A stretch of 64,000 nucleotides of DNA from CAVXFL01 sp963761015 (lineage in GTDB: Bacteria > Pseudomonadota > Alphaproteobacteria > Acetobacterales > Acetobacteraceae), in NCBI GenBank assembly GCA_963761015.1, contig CAVXFL010000016.1, positions 124,001 to 188,000 of the forward strand. Reading direction: 5' to 3'. Positions 33,185-44,853 of this stretch are shown here, in pieces. A model generated the notes under the pieces. The model saw nothing but the letters and a program-made list of their open reading frames with translations, had not been told where the DNA came from and did not search any database. A program made the position numbers and the translations under genes. Every line of letters starts with the position of its first letter. Position 1 is the stretch's first letter.

Positions 33185-34073
33185 GCGGGGATTCCTCGAT
33201 GGCATAGCGGCCGCTCAGCATGGAGCGCAGGTTGTTCCAGACCCCGGAGATCAACACCATGAACACGTGAACCAGCACGAAGGCGACCAGCGCCCAGGCG
33301 AGAATGAAGTGGACGGTGCGCGCCGATTGCCGCCCGCCGAACAGCGTCAGCAATTGCGGAAACGCCGCGTCGATGCGCGGCGACATGGTCAGGCCCGCCA
33401 GGACGATTCCCGGCAGGAACACGAACACCACGACCAGGTAAGCGCCCTTCTGGAGCACGTTGTAATGGCGCGCTTCCTCGCCTTTCGGAAACCGCAGCAG
33501 CGCGTGATCGCGAATCGTCCGCCCGACATGCGCGAGGTCGTGCCGCGACGGAACCAGGTCCCGCCAGAAATGCCCGCCGAGCAGCCCGCCGATCAGGTAC
33601 ACGGCGCCGTTGAGGACGAACAGCCAGGCGAAGAAGAAATGCCAGAGCCGCCCCTCGGCCAGCGATTGCCAGCCCGGCAGCGTAATCCAGGACGGAAATC
33701 CGCGCGCCCAGGGATGCCCTTGCGCGTCCGCCGAGACCCCGAGCACGCCGGTCGTATCGAACTGATGGCCGAGCACGGTGGTGATGCCGCGCAACTGTCC
33801 GCTCGGGCTCGGCTTCGCCGACATCGCCAATACCGGGTGCGCGAAATCCGAGTAGCGCCCCCAATACAGCGCCGGATGCGCGTTGAAGATCTGCAGGCCG
33901 CTCATCAGCAGGATCACGAGGCAGGCGAGATTGATCCAGTGCGTGACGCGCACCACCACCGAATGGCGGTAGATCAGGTGGCGGCGAAGCGGCGAGGCGC
34001 CGCCCCGCCCGGCCGCATCGACGAACCCGGCCAACCCGCCGGTGCCGTCGGTATTGGCCGCTTCGCTGGCCAC
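33171..34073 (-). CDS. Cytochrome b561/Ni-hydrogenase-type membrane cytochrome b
   Basis: A 300-residue inner-membrane diheme cytochrome b passing quinol electrons to a periplasmic enzyme. Histidines sit in membrane helices: VVRVTHWINLACLVILLMSG, EGRLWHFFFAWLFVLNGAVYL, and TVHFILAWALVAFVLVHVFMVLISGVW. A long periplasmic loop follows the first helix, as in this family. It overlaps the molybdopterin oxidoreductase gene, so the two form a membrane-anchored redox pair in place of the usual MsrQ. Confidence 0.88.
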   Translation of the reverse strand: MASEAANTDGTGGLAGFVDAAGRGGASPLRRHLIYRHSVVVRVTHWINLACLVILLMSGLQIFNAHPALYWGRYSDFAHPVLAMSAKPSPSGQLRGITTVLGHQFDTTGVLGVSADAQGHPWARGFPSWITLPGWQSLAEGRLWHFFFAWLFVLNGAVYLIGGLLGGHFWRDLVPSRHDLAHVGRTIRDHALLRFPKGEEARHYNVLQKGAYLVVVFVFLPGIVLAGLTMSPRIDAAFPQLLTLFGGRQSARTVHFILAWALVAFVLVHVFMVLISGVWNNLRSMLSGRYAIEESPHAEE

Positions 34074-34085
34074 CAGCCGATCCTC

Positions 34086-34718
34086 CTACCGGCTCACATC
34101 GGCGGCTTCAGATTTGCCTTTGCCGACCACCACGGCGTTGGCGACCTCGCTGCCATTCTCGTTCTTGGCAAGGACGAACACCTTGCGCCCCGCCTTCAAT
34201 TGATCGGGCGAACTCGAGGTGAACATGACGATGGTCGCGCTCTTTGGCACGGTGATCGTCTGCGTGCCGCCCTTGTATTCGAGCGTCAGTTCGCGCCCGC
34301 CCTTGACCTGCTTGACCTGGGCGATGTTCGCGTTGGTCATCATGTTGGGCTGGGATTCCAGATCCCACGGATAGTGGCCCTCGCCCAGCCCGCGCAGGTT
34401 CTCGGCGAAGATATGCACCTCGACGGCCACGGGTTTGCCGTTCTTCTCGACCGAGGTGATGCCGACGAATTCGCCGTCCTTGATCGCGCTCAATTTCGAG
34501 CGGCTGACCATGAACACCTTGAGCTTGTCGGCAAGCTTGAGCTTGTCGGCAGTCCCGTGCCTGGTCTTCACCGTCAGCGTGTGGTCTTGAACGGATTCGA
34601 TGGTGCCGCGAATGTGGTGCGGCGGCGCCTCCGCGGCGAAAGCAGGCGCGGCGAAGGCGAGCCAAGTACCGAGCGCGACGGTTGCGACAAGCGCTTTGGC
34701 CATGCGATGCGTCGACAT
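34086..34718 (-). CDS. Exported protein of unknown function, beside the molybdo-oxidoreductase/cytochrome pair
   Basis: A 210-residue protein with a signal peptide (MSTHRMAKALVATVALGTWLAFAAPAFAAEA). The mature part is beta-rich, with an OB-like start (HIRGTIESVQDHTLTVKTRHG), a short DKLKLADKLK duplication and repeated strand patterns such as RELTLEYKGGTQTITVPKSATIVMF. I cannot name its family with confidence. The start at 34718 follows AAGGGAAGG. It lies 12 bases before the cytochrome b gene, so a periplasmic partner or redox accessory is possible. Confidence 0.72.
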   Translation of the reverse strand: MSTHRMAKALVATVALGTWLAFAAPAFAAEAPPHHIRGTIESVQDHTLTVKTRHGTADKLKLADKLKVFMVSRSKLSAIKDGEFVGITSVEKNGKPVAVEVHIFAENLRGLGEGHYPWDLESQPNMMTNANIAQVKQVKGGRELTLEYKGGTQTITVPKSATIVMFTSSSPDQLKAGRKVFVLAKNENGSEVANAVVVGKGKSEAADVSR

Positions 34719-34905
34719 GCGGCGTTTCCTTCCCTTGGGGATCTTCAACAAGCCATCGAGTCGCTCGTCCGAGTACGGCGACACGCGCGTCGGGCGATCC
34801 CGAGCGCGCCAAAGGTAAACCAGCCGCTACTCGGCCTTGGTCGGCATTCAAGGCCCGAGGCCATTCGGGGTCAAGCGGGATCGGCTGGGCGTGGTATCGT
34901 GGACC

Positions 34906-37104
<2,199 letters not shown>

Positions 37105-37201
37105 CCGATTCTCCTGCCCCTGAAGATGGTCCCGCCGCCCGGCGCCGTCGAGGCCAGCGGGCGATCGTCCCCCGCAGCCGAGAAGGCTCGGCTGGCCGTG
37201 G

Positions 37202-38350
37202 TCAGGATGCGCCCGGATGAGCCTTGGCCGGCGTTCCCGCACCGGCGCCGCTGCCGCCGAGCTTGCCGCTCTCCTGCTCGAGCATGCTGGGCACGAGTTT
37301 TTCCACAAATCCCGCGACGATCCCGAGCAGCAGCACGACCGGGACCGACATGATTTCGAGCGGGCCGTACGCGGTTTCCAGCTTCGGCATCAGGCCGGTC
37401 GCGAACAGCAGCACGAGCGCGCCGCCGGAGATCGCGCCGATCACCAGGCGCAACACGCTGTCGCAGAGGTTGCCCTTGTAGTTCGTATCGAGCGCGACCG
37501 CGCGGCTGCGGATGCCGAAGGCGATGGAGCCGATCGCCCCGATCAGTCCGGCCTGAGCGCCCAGCCAGAAGGTGTCGGAATGGTGGAAGGCATTGTGTTT
37601 CGCGATTTGCAGCAACGCGAACAGCACGACGCTGGCCGTCACCGCCGCACTCGCATATTGCACGCGACCGGCGATCTCCCGCTCGCTCTTGATCGCGCTC
37701 TGCGCATCGTCGAGCGTGCTCAACGCCTCCTTGGCCATGCCGTCGCCGTTGCCATCCAGCGCCTGTTGCAAGGCCGTGGCGACGGAGGAGTCGTAGCTCT
37801 CGCGGCGTGGCCAGCCGCTGAGCAGGGCCTGCAGTTTGGCCCGCACGGTGCCGAGCGGCAGCAGCTTGCCTTGCTGCTGCTTGCGCTTGGCGGGCTCGTT
37901 GGAGAGCTGCACGTGGACGCCCTCGCGCTCGTAACCCTGATCCGTGCGCGGGCGGAACAACGACGCGAGGCGCGCCAGTCGGCCTCGGCGCTCACCCGCT
38001 TCCGTCAACAAGCGGTCCGGTGCTTCCGTGCTCCGATCACCGCGCAGTTCGAGCCGGCTGTAGTAGACGATGTAATCCGGATCGACGGCGTAGATGTACT
38101 TGACGGTGTTGCCGCGCTCGTCGAGGTCGCCGACCTTCAGCTTGGAGACCGTCGGCACCAGGGCATGGGTTTTAGCCCCTCCTGTGTCCTCCAGCGGCAG
38201 TTGCACGACGTTGGACGGCTCGGCCCGACCGTCCGCTTTGTCTGCGCTCGGGACGGGAGCAGAACTCTGCGCGAGGGCAGGGGCGGCCGCGTCGAGCGAC
38301 GACCGTATCTCCGCGTCCGGCGCCGCGGGCGGATTCGCCAAGTCGGACAT
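37202..38350 (-). CDS. Membrane protein of unknown function with C-terminal TM bundle
   Basis: A 382-residue protein that I do not recognise. The N-terminal 60 residues are Ala/Pro-rich and acidic. A soluble domain follows (KLKVGDLDERGNTVKYIYAVDPDYIVYYSRLELRG), then a basic stretch, and four likely membrane helices from about residue 230 (QYASAAVTASVVLFALLQIA, FWLGAQAGLIGAIGSIAFG, LRLVIGAISGGALVLLFATG, IMSVPVVLLLGIVAGFVEKL). The last helix is followed by VPSMLEQESGKLGG. AAGGAGG precedes the ATG. It lies upstream of uvrB on the same strand after a 97-base gap. Confidence 0.72.
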   Translation of the reverse strand: MSDLANPPAAPDAEIRSSLDAAAPALAQSSAPVPSADKADGRAEPSNVVQLPLEDTGGAKTHALVPTVSKLKVGDLDERGNTVKYIYAVDPDYIVYYSRLELRGDRSTEAPDRLLTEAGERRGRLARLASLFRPRTDQGYEREGVHVQLSNEPAKRKQQQGKLLPLGTVRAKLQALLSGWPRRESYDSSVATALQQALDGNGDGMAKEALSTLDDAQSAIKSEREIAGRVQYASAAVTASVVLFALLQIAKHNAFHHSDTFWLGAQAGLIGAIGSIAFGIRSRAVALDTNYKGNLCDSVLRLVIGAISGGALVLLFATGLMPKLETAYGPLEIMSVPVVLLLGIVAGFVEKLVPSMLEQESGKLGGSGAGAGTPAKAHPGAS

Positions 38351-38532
38351 TGGTTTCCTCCTTTTTTTCGCGGCCGCTTCGGACGATTGGCGAACCGACT
38401 TGCCCGCGAGCTTTGCGTAACGAATACGAGGATATGAGAAGCCGGGTTGTGATCCACGTCACACGCGGGCGCGACTTTGTGCGGCTGGTGGTGGCCGTGG
38501 CCGCGTGCGGCGATAAGCCGCGCCGGTTCGCG

Positions 38533-39387
38533 TCATCGGAGGTCGCCGGAGCGGCGAGGCATTCCGAGCAACAAATCCGGCCGATCCGTGATCACGCCGT
38601 CGACGTCCCACGCGATCATCCGTGCCAAGTCGGCTTCGGTATCCGCCGCCCAGGGGACGACGCGCAAACCGAGCGCGTGCGCCTCGGCCACCTCCAATTC
38701 GCGCAACGCCCAAGCGTCCGGACTCCAGGTGCCGCCGCCCTCCGCCGCCACCGCGCGCGGAATCGAGCCCGCGTAATCGGCGGCGGCGGCACCGTCCCAC
38801 CAGAGGCGTTGCTCGGCTTCGGATCGCGGCTCGGTCAGCCAGCCCCGCGGAATGTGCGGATGGTGCCGGCGCACATGACGCAGCGCGCGCCAGTCGAACG
38901 ACTGCACGCTCACGCGCTCCAGGACGCGCGTCTCGGTCGCGACGGCCACGACCAGATCGGCCATTCGCCGCGGCGGGACAGTCGCGTCCGGTCGCGCGGG
39001 GAAGGTTTTCAATTCGATGGTGAATCGCACGCGCGCGTCGAGCGCGAGCACCCGGGCCAACATCGGAATCCGTTCCCCGTCGCGCGGCGCCTGGTCGGGG
39101 AATAGCGCGGCGTAGGCGCTGCCCGGGCGAATGCGGCCGACATCGAACGCGCCAAGCTCCGGCCAGGTCAGCGCGCGGATCGGCGGTGTCGGAGATGCGA
39201 GCCAGTACCCGTCGGGTCCACGCGTGATATCGGGGTTGAGCCGCGGATCATGGCTCACCACGACAACATCGTCGGCCGTGACCGCGACATCGAGTTCGAG
39301 CGCGTCGACGCCGAGCGCGATGGCGCCGGCGAATGCGGCCAGCGTGTTCTCCGGGAACAAGCCGCGCCCGCCGCGATGCGCCCCCAC
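38533..39387 (-). CDS. Glycerophosphodiester phosphodiesterase
   Basis: GDPD-family TIM-barrel enzyme splitting glycerophosphodiesters into glycerol-3-phosphate and an alcohol. Catalytic and metal residues are seen in GAHRGGRGLFPENTLAAFAGAI, ALELDVAVTADDVVVVSHDPRLN, VRFTIELKTFP and near the end RVVPWAADTEADLARMIAWDVDGVITDRPD. About 284 residues from a GTG start at 39387 that immediately precedes the conserved AHRG. An ATG at 39412 would join if one base between them were extra, so the N-terminus is uncertain. No signal peptide. It might feed recovery of phosphate from lipids. Confidence 0.88.
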   Translation of the reverse strand: MGAHRGGRGLFPENTLAAFAGAIALGVDALELDVAVTADDVVVVSHDPRLNPDITRGPDGYWLASPTPPIRALTWPELGAFDVGRIRPGSAYAALFPDQAPRDGERIPMLARVLALDARVRFTIELKTFPARPDATVPPRRMADLVVAVATETRVLERVSVQSFDWRALRHVRRHHPHIPRGWLTEPRSEAEQRLWWDGAAAADYAGSIPRAVAAEGGGTWSPDAWALRELEVAEAHALGLRVVPWAADTEADLARMIAWDVDGVITDRPDLLLGMPRRSGDLR

Positions 39388-39673
39388 CTCGACCCGTCGC
39401 GGCCGGTTCCATGCGCGCGAGTTGGCCGATTTAGGCGAGCCCCGAGCGCCGGTAGGCGGCGCGCAGCGGGGCGGCGAAGCCGATTTGCCTCCGCGGCAGC
39501 TTCATCGCGGCAGTCATGATCCAAGCATAGGGTTGCTTCCCCGCCCGGCCAAGCTGCTCGGAACTTGTTGAAACCATCAGCCGCCGCGTCGCCTTGCGTT
39601 TCGACCGGGCGGCTCTGACGTGGAGGCGTATTGAGGCCGCGGCCCGAACCGCGTGCCGACGAAGGAGACCGCC

Positions 39674-39895
39674 ATGCCCGATCAGCCGACCCTCGCATAC
39701 CGGCCGCACCGGGCCGGGCGGCCCGGGACTTGGCTGCTCCGGCGGGCTCAGAAGGGGCCGCCCGAGCCGCCGGGCCAGCCGTCCGATCCGTTCGACCCCG
39801 ACGAACCGCCGCCGATGCAAGATCCGCCCCAGCCGATCCCGATCCCGCCGGACCCGCCACCCGAGCCGATGCGCATCGCGCCCGGCCCGCACTGA
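39674..39895 (+). CDS. Small proline-rich protein
   Basis: A 73-residue protein starting MPDQPTLAYRPHRAGRPG, with a long Pro/Asp/Glu segment (PPEPPGQPSDPFDPDEPPPMQDPPQPIPIPPDPPPEPM). AAGGAGAC sits eight bases before the ATG, a good ribosome site. No homologous family is recognised, and the composition suggests a disordered protein. It lies about 100 bases before the dolichyl-phosphate-mannose-synthase-like gene. Because such composition can arise by chance in GC-rich DNA, support rests mainly on the ribosome site. Confidence 0.5.
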   Translation: MPDQPTLAYRPHRAGRPGTWLLRRAQKGPPEPPGQPSDPFDPDEPPPMQDPPQPIPIPPDPPPEPMRIAPGPH

Positions 39896-39996
39896 CCGCT
39901 GCCGCGCCGTCACGCGGCTCGCGGCGGCGGCACGCGCAAGCCGGGCCCGAGCCTCTTCGCAGATCCGGCCCGCTGCGCTATCCAGTTGCGATCACC

Positions 39997-41116
39997 ATGC
40001 CCGAAGTTCGACCCGCGCCGGTTGTGGACGGGGCGCCGGAGCTGACCGTCGTCGTGCCGGTCTACAACGAGCGCCCCAACGTCGCGCCGCTGGTCGCGCG
40101 GCTGGAAGCGGCGCTCGCCGGCGTACCGGTGGGAGGCGGTGTTCGTCGACGACGACAGTCCGGACGGCACCGCCGCCGCGGCGCGGCACGCCGGCGAACG
40201 CGACCGGCGCATCCGCTGCATCCGCCGCATCGGCCGCCGCGGGCTTGCCTCGGCCGTGATCGAAGGGGCGCTCGCCTCGTCCTCCGCCTACGTCGCCGTG
40301 ATCGACGGCGATCTCCAGCACGACGAGACCCGGCTGCCGGAGATGCTGCGGCTGTTGCGCACCGGCGATTGGGACCTCGTGGTCGGCAGCCGCCATGTCG
40401 AGGGCGGGGACGCCGCGGGCCTGGCCGGCGTCTGGCGCCACCGTCTGTCCAGCGTCGGAACCCGCGTCGCCCAGGCGATTCTGCCGGTGCGGCTCTCCGA
40501 TCCGATGAGCGGGTTCTTCATGATCCGCCAGCCGCTGTTCGAGCGTCTCGCGCCCGAACTGACGGGGCAGGGCTTCAAGATCCTGCTCGATCTCCTGCTG
40601 ACCGCCCCGGCCGGCGTCCGGATCGCGGAAATTCCCTGCGAATTCCGCGAACGCACCGCCGGACGCAGCAAGCTCGACCCGCTCGTGCTCGCGCAGTTCG
40701 CCGGACTGATCCTGGACAAGCTGCTGCGCGGTCTGGTGCCGCTGCGGTTCGTCGCGTTCGCGGGCGTCGGCGCCCTCGGGCTTCTGGTGCATCTGGCGAT
40801 CCTGACCGGCGGGCGGGTAGCCGGGCTGCGGTTCGCCGCCGCCCAGATCGCCGCCACGATCGTCGCCATGGCGGCGAATTTCTGGCTGAACAACCAACTG
40901 ACCTACCGCGACCAGCGTCTGCGCGGGCCGCTTATGTGGCGCGGCCTGGTGCTGTTCATGGCCGTCTGCGGCCTCGGCGCGATCGCCAATGTCGGCATTG
41001 CGCGGGCACTGTACGCGGAGCATACCGCCTGGACGCTCGCCGGAGCCGCGGGCGGTGCGATCGGGCTCGTGTGGAACTACGCGGTATCGGCGACCTTGGT
41101 CTGGCGCGCGCGCTGA
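39997..41116 (+). CDS. GT2 glycosyltransferase (dolichyl-phosphate mannose synthase-like) with GtrA domain, one +1 frameshift
   Basis: Membrane polyprenyl-phosphate glycosyltransferase of about 372 residues. The GT-A domain begins ELTVVVPVYNERPNVAPLVARLEAAL and, after removing one extra G near 40128, continues VFVDDDSPDGTAAAAR. It goes on with AYVAVIDGDLQHDETRLPEML, DLVVGSRHVEGG and EIPCEFRERTAGRSKL. The C-terminal GtrA/DPMS4-like membrane domain (RFVAFAGVGALGLLVHLAIL...FWLNNQLTYRDQ) has four helices. It likely charges a lipid carrier with a sugar used by the downstream GT39/ArnT-like transferase, whose gene overlaps. Confidence 0.88.
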
Positions 41117-42621
41117 GGGTCGGGCCAGGGGGCGCGCTAGCCGCGCTCCTGGTGCTGACTTGCATCCGCCTGCTGGTCGCGGCCTGGATGCCGCTCTCGC
41201 CCGACGAAAGCTACTATTGGGTCTGGTCGCGGGCGCTGGCCCCCGGCTACCTGGACCATCCGCCCATGGTCGCGCTCTGGATATGGGCGGGCACCGCGCT
41301 GGCCGGGCAGGGCGCGATCGGGGTTCGGCTGCTCGCGCCGATCGCCGCCGCGCTGGGCTCCGTCCTGCTGGCCAAGGCCGCCTGGGATTTGCTCCCCGAG
41401 CGCATCGGCGGCTTTCGCGCCGGGCTGCTGGCCGCCGCGCTGCTGAACGCCACGCTCCTGTTCGGCGTGGGCGCGGTCACCATGACGCCCGACACGCCGC
41501 TGCTGTTCTTCTGGACGGCGGCGCTGTGGGCGCTCGGACGCCTCCATCGCAGCGGTAACGCCGCGTGGTGGCTGGCGGCGGGCGCCGCCGCCGGGCTGGC
41601 GCTGTGCAGCAAATACACGGCGGCGCTGCTGCCCCTGGCGGTCGGGCTCTGGCTGTTGCTGGCTCCTGGCGCGCGCCGCTGGCTGGTTCGGCCCGAGCCC
41701 TGGGCCGGCCTGCTGCTCGCCTTGCTGCTGTTCGTGCCGACGCTGCTGTGGAATGCGCGCCACGGCTGGGCCAGCTTGCATCTCCAGGGCGGCCGTGTCC
41801 TCGACTGGCACTTGGCGGGAGCCCCCCGCTACCTCGCCGAGTTGATCGGCGGGCAGATCGGGCTGGCCACCCCGCTCGTCTTCCTGTTCTGCGTCGCCGG
41901 CACCGGGTTGGCGGTGCGGCGAATGCGGCGCGACCGCGATCCCGCCTGGGCGCTGCTCGCGCTGATGACCATTGTCCCGGCGCTGGTCTTTCTGGAGCAC
42001 GCGCTCGGCGACCGGGTGCAGGCCAACTGGCCCGCCGTCATCTATCCGAGCGCCGCGATCGCCGCCGCCGGGCTGGATGGGCGCTTGTGGAACCGCCTGC
42101 GTGCCCCGGCGGTCGGCCTCGGATTCGCGCTGTTCGCGGCCGCCGCGTTGCAGGCCGTCGCCGCTCCGTTGCCGCTGCCCCGGCGCTACGATCCGACGCT
42201 CACGCGGCTCGGCGGCTGGCGCGGCTTCGCCGCGCGCATCGAGACCGTCCGCCGTCAGGCCGGCGCGGGCTACGTCGCGGTCGAGTCCTATGGCGACGCG
42301 TCGGAACTGGCGCGGCTGCTGCCTGCCGGGGTGCAAGTGATCGGCGTCGATCCGCGCTGGGCGATGTTCGCGCTGCCCCAGGGCCGTGCCGAAACCCAAG
42401 GGCCCGTCGGGCTGCTGGTCGAGACCACGCGCCATGAGATGCCCGGCCTGGGCCGCTGGGACTCCGCCGTGGCGCTCGGCGCCGTCGCGCGGAGCCGAAA
42501 CGGCATTCGCGCCAAGTCCTATCGCCTCTATCGGGTGAGCGGCTTGCGCGGCGGGACGCCAACGGCGCTGCTTCCGACAGCCGGGCCGGAAGGGACAAGC
42601 CGAGAGCGGCAACACCGATGA
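41071..42621 (+). CDS. GT39/ArnT-type membrane glycosyltransferase
   Basis: An integral-membrane glycosyltransferase of about 516 residues, with many hydrophobic helices. The first periplasmic loop carries the catalytic acidic motif WMPLSPDESYYWVWSRALAPGYLDHPPMVA, the family hallmark. The enzyme uses a polyprenyl-phosphate sugar donor and acts on the periplasmic face, on lipid A, protein or polysaccharide; the acceptor is unknown. The start is probably the GTG at 41071, which overlaps the preceding GT2-GtrA gene; a GTG at 41152 would cut the first helix. The two genes form a donor-synthesis plus transfer pair. Confidence 0.85.
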   Translation: MELRGIGDLGLARALRVGPGGALAALLVLTCIRLLVAAWMPLSPDESYYWVWSRALAPGYLDHPPMVALWIWAGTALAGQGAIGVRLLAPIAAALGSVLLAKAAWDLLPERIGGFRAGLLAAALLNATLLFGVGAVTMTPDTPLLFFWTAALWALGRLHRSGNAAWWLAAGAAAGLALCSKYTAALLPLAVGLWLLLAPGARRWLVRPEPWAGLLLALLLFVPTLLWNARHGWASLHLQGGRVLDWHLAGAPRYLAELIGGQIGLATPLVFLFCVAGTGLAVRRMRRDRDPAWALLALMTIVPALVFLEHALGDRVQANWPAVIYPSAAIAAAGLDGRLWNRLRAPAVGLGFALFAAAALQAVAAPLPLPRRYDPTLTRLGGWRGFAARIETVRRQAGAGYVAVESYGDASELARLLPAGVQVIGVDPRWAMFALPQGRAETQGPVGLLVETTRHEMPGLGRWDSAVALGAVARSRNGIRAKSYRLYRVSGLRGGTPTALLPTAGPEGTSRERQHR

Positions 42622-42639
42622 CGCGATGGCGAACGAGCG

Positions 42640-43879
42640 ATGTCCGATAACCCGCAGGCCGGGGCTGATCCCGAGGCGCTCGCGGCGTCGTTCGATCTCC
42701 GCGCGCTGCCGCCCGGCTTCTACGCCGATCCCTATCCGACCTATCACGCGCTGCGCGCCCACGAACCGGTGCGGCGCATGCCGGACGGGTCGTGCTTTCT
42801 CACCCGCTACGCCGACGTGGTGGCGGTGTATCGCGATGCCCGCACGTTCAGCTCGGACAAGCAGATCGAGTTCAGGCCGAAATACGGCGACTCGCCGCTT
42901 TACGAGCACCACACGACCAGCCTCGTGTTCAACGATCCGCCGCTGCATTCGCGGGTGCGGCGGCTGATCGCCGGCGCGCTCACCGGCCGCGCCATCGGCG
43001 AGATGGAACCGGCGGTGGACCGCCTGGTCGCCGATCTGCTCGATCGTGCCGAGCGCATGGCGCGCTTCGACCTGATCGCGGATTTCGCGGCGGCGATTCC
43101 GGTCGAGGTGATCGGCAACCTGCTCGCGCGTGCCGCGCGGGGAGCGGGCGCCGCTGCGCGACTGGTCGCTCGCCATCCTGGGCGCGCTGGAGCCGGTGCT
43201 GAGCCCCGAGGCGGCGGCGCGCGGCAACCGGGCGGTCGTGGATTTCCTGGCCTATCTGCGCGGACTGGTCGCCGATCGGCGCGCCCATCCGGGCGATCCG
43301 GCGCATGACGTCCTCACGCGCCTGATCGCGGGCGAGGCCGACGGCGAGCGGCTGAGCGAGGCCGAGCTGTTGCACAACTGCATCTTCATCCTGAACGCCG
43401 GGCACGAGACGACCACGAACCTGATCGGCAACGCGCTGTTCGCGCTGCTGCAATGGCCGGGCGAGAGGCAGCGGCTGAGCGACAGCCCGGCGCTGATCCG
43501 CCCGGCGGTGGAGGAGTTCCTCCGCTTCGAAAGCTCCAATCAGCTCGGCAACCGCCGCGCGGTCGCCGACGCCGCGATCGGCGGCGTGCGGCTGCCGGCC
43601 GGCAGCCTGATCACGCTCTGCATCGGCGCGGCCAATCGCGACCCGGCGGTGTTCCGCGACCCGGACCGGCTGGACCTGACGCGCGAGCCGAACCGGCATC
43701 TGGCGTTCGGCTTCGGCGTGCATCAATGCGCCGGGCTGAACGTGGCGCGGATGGAGGCGCGGATCGCCATCGCCGGCTTTGTCGCGCGCTTCCCGCGCTA
43801 CCGGCTGGCCGGCCCGCCGGTCCGCGGCGGCCGCGCCCGCTTCCGCGGCTTCCTCTCGGTTCCCGTCGCAGTAGGCTGA
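42640..43879 (+). CDS. Cytochrome P450 (one +1 frameshift)
   Basis: A soluble bacterial class P450 of about 412 residues after removal of one extra C near 43127, which restores IGNLLGVPRGERAPLRDWS. Landmarks are the C-helix HSRVRRL, the I-helix oxygen-binding FILNAGHETTTNLIGNAL, the ExxR of VEEFLRFES, and the heme loop HLAFGFGVHQCAGLNVARMEA with the proximal Cys. Substrate is unknown, and no ferredoxin or reductase gene is adjacent. It follows the GT39 gene by 18 bases and is convergent with two alpha/beta hydrolase genes. Confidence 0.92.
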
Positions 43880-43885
43880 GGCGGC

Positions 43886-44836
43886 TCAGCGCGCCGGCAG
43901 CCGGGCCCGGATCGCCAGCGCGATCTCCTCGATGGCCGCGTTCGCCTCTACGATGAGCCGGCCCATGGTGATGAAGCCGTGGATCTGGCCGGGGAAGCGG
44001 CGCACCGCCACCGGCACGCCGGCGCCGATCAGCTTGCGCGCGTAGTCCTCGCCCTCGTCCACCAGCGGGTCGAGCCCGGCGGTGATCACGATCGCCGGCG
44101 GCAGCCCGGCGAAATCGAGCGCCAGCAGCGGCGAGGCGCGCCAGTCCTCGCGGTCGGCCGGCGTGCGCAGATAGTGGTCGCGGAACCAGACGATCATCGA
44201 GCGCGTCAGGAACAGCCCCTCGCCATAGCGCCGGTGCGAGCGATGCCGCAGCGACATGTCGGTGCCGGGATAGATCAGCACCTGCAGCGCGATCGGCGGC
44301 CCCGCGTGATCGCGCGCGTGCAGCGCGACCACCGCCGCCAGATTGCCGCCGGCGCTGTCGCCGCCGACCGCGAGCCGCGCCGGATCGACGCCGAAATCCG
44401 CCGCGTGCTTGGCCACCCACTCGGTCGCGGTGATGGCGTCCTCGACGGCCGCCGGAAACTTCTGTTCGGGGCCGAGGCGGTAATCGACCGAGATCACGGC
44501 GCAACCGGCGGCGTTGGCGATCTGGCGGCAGAGCGTGTCGTGCGTATCGAGGTCGCCGATGACCCAGCCGCCGCCGTGGAAATAGACCAGCCCGGCGAGC
44601 GGCGTGTTCGGCGCGGTACCGAGGCCGCGATAGACCCGCAGCGGGATCGGGCCGTGCGCGGTGCGCGCCGAGGCTTGGCGCACCTCCGCGACATCCGGCG
44701 GGTCCGGCTGCAGCACCGCGCGGGCGTTGCGCGACACCTCGCGCGCCTCGGGCGGGGTCAGGGTGTCGTAGGGCGGGCGGCCTGAGTTGCGGATGAGGTC
44801 GAGGACCTGCTGCGCGCCCCAATCGATCCGTGGCAT
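43886..44836 (-). CDS. Alpha/beta hydrolase, hormone-sensitive-lipase family
   Basis: A 316-residue esterase. The oxyanion motif is VYFHGGGWVIGDLDTHD, the nucleophile elbow is VGGDSAGGNLAA, and the remaining triad members are Asp in ITAGLDPLVDEGEDYA and His in FPGQIHGFITMGR. No signal peptide. The start at 44836 has GGGGGAGCAG upstream. It follows the second alpha/beta hydrolase gene by 17 bases on the same strand, so the two are cotranscribed. Substrate unknown. Confidence 0.9.
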   Translation of the reverse strand: MPRIDWGAQQVLDLIRNSGRPPYDTLTPPEAREVSRNARAVLQPDPPDVAEVRQASARTAHGPIPLRVYRGLGTAPNTPLAGLVYFHGGGWVIGDLDTHDTLCRQIANAAGCAVISVDYRLGPEQKFPAAVEDAITATEWVAKHAADFGVDPARLAVGGDSAGGNLAAVVALHARDHAGPPIALQVLIYPGTDMSLRHRSHRRYGEGLFLTRSMIVWFRDHYLRTPADREDWRASPLLALDFAGLPPAIVITAGLDPLVDEGEDYARKLIGAGVPVAVRRFPGQIHGFITMGRLIVEANAAIEEIALAIRARLPAR

Positions 44837-44853
44837 GTCGTCTCTGCTCCCCC

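Noticed and set aside
40139..41116. Separate GtrA-like protein starting within the GT2 gene
   Set aside because: Removing one extra base near 40128 joins it smoothly to the N-terminal GT2 segment, giving a normal DPMS-GtrA protein; two separate genes are not needed.
43130..43879. Separate short P450 gene
   Set aside because: It lacks the N-terminal half, which is present just upstream in another frame; one extra base explains the split.
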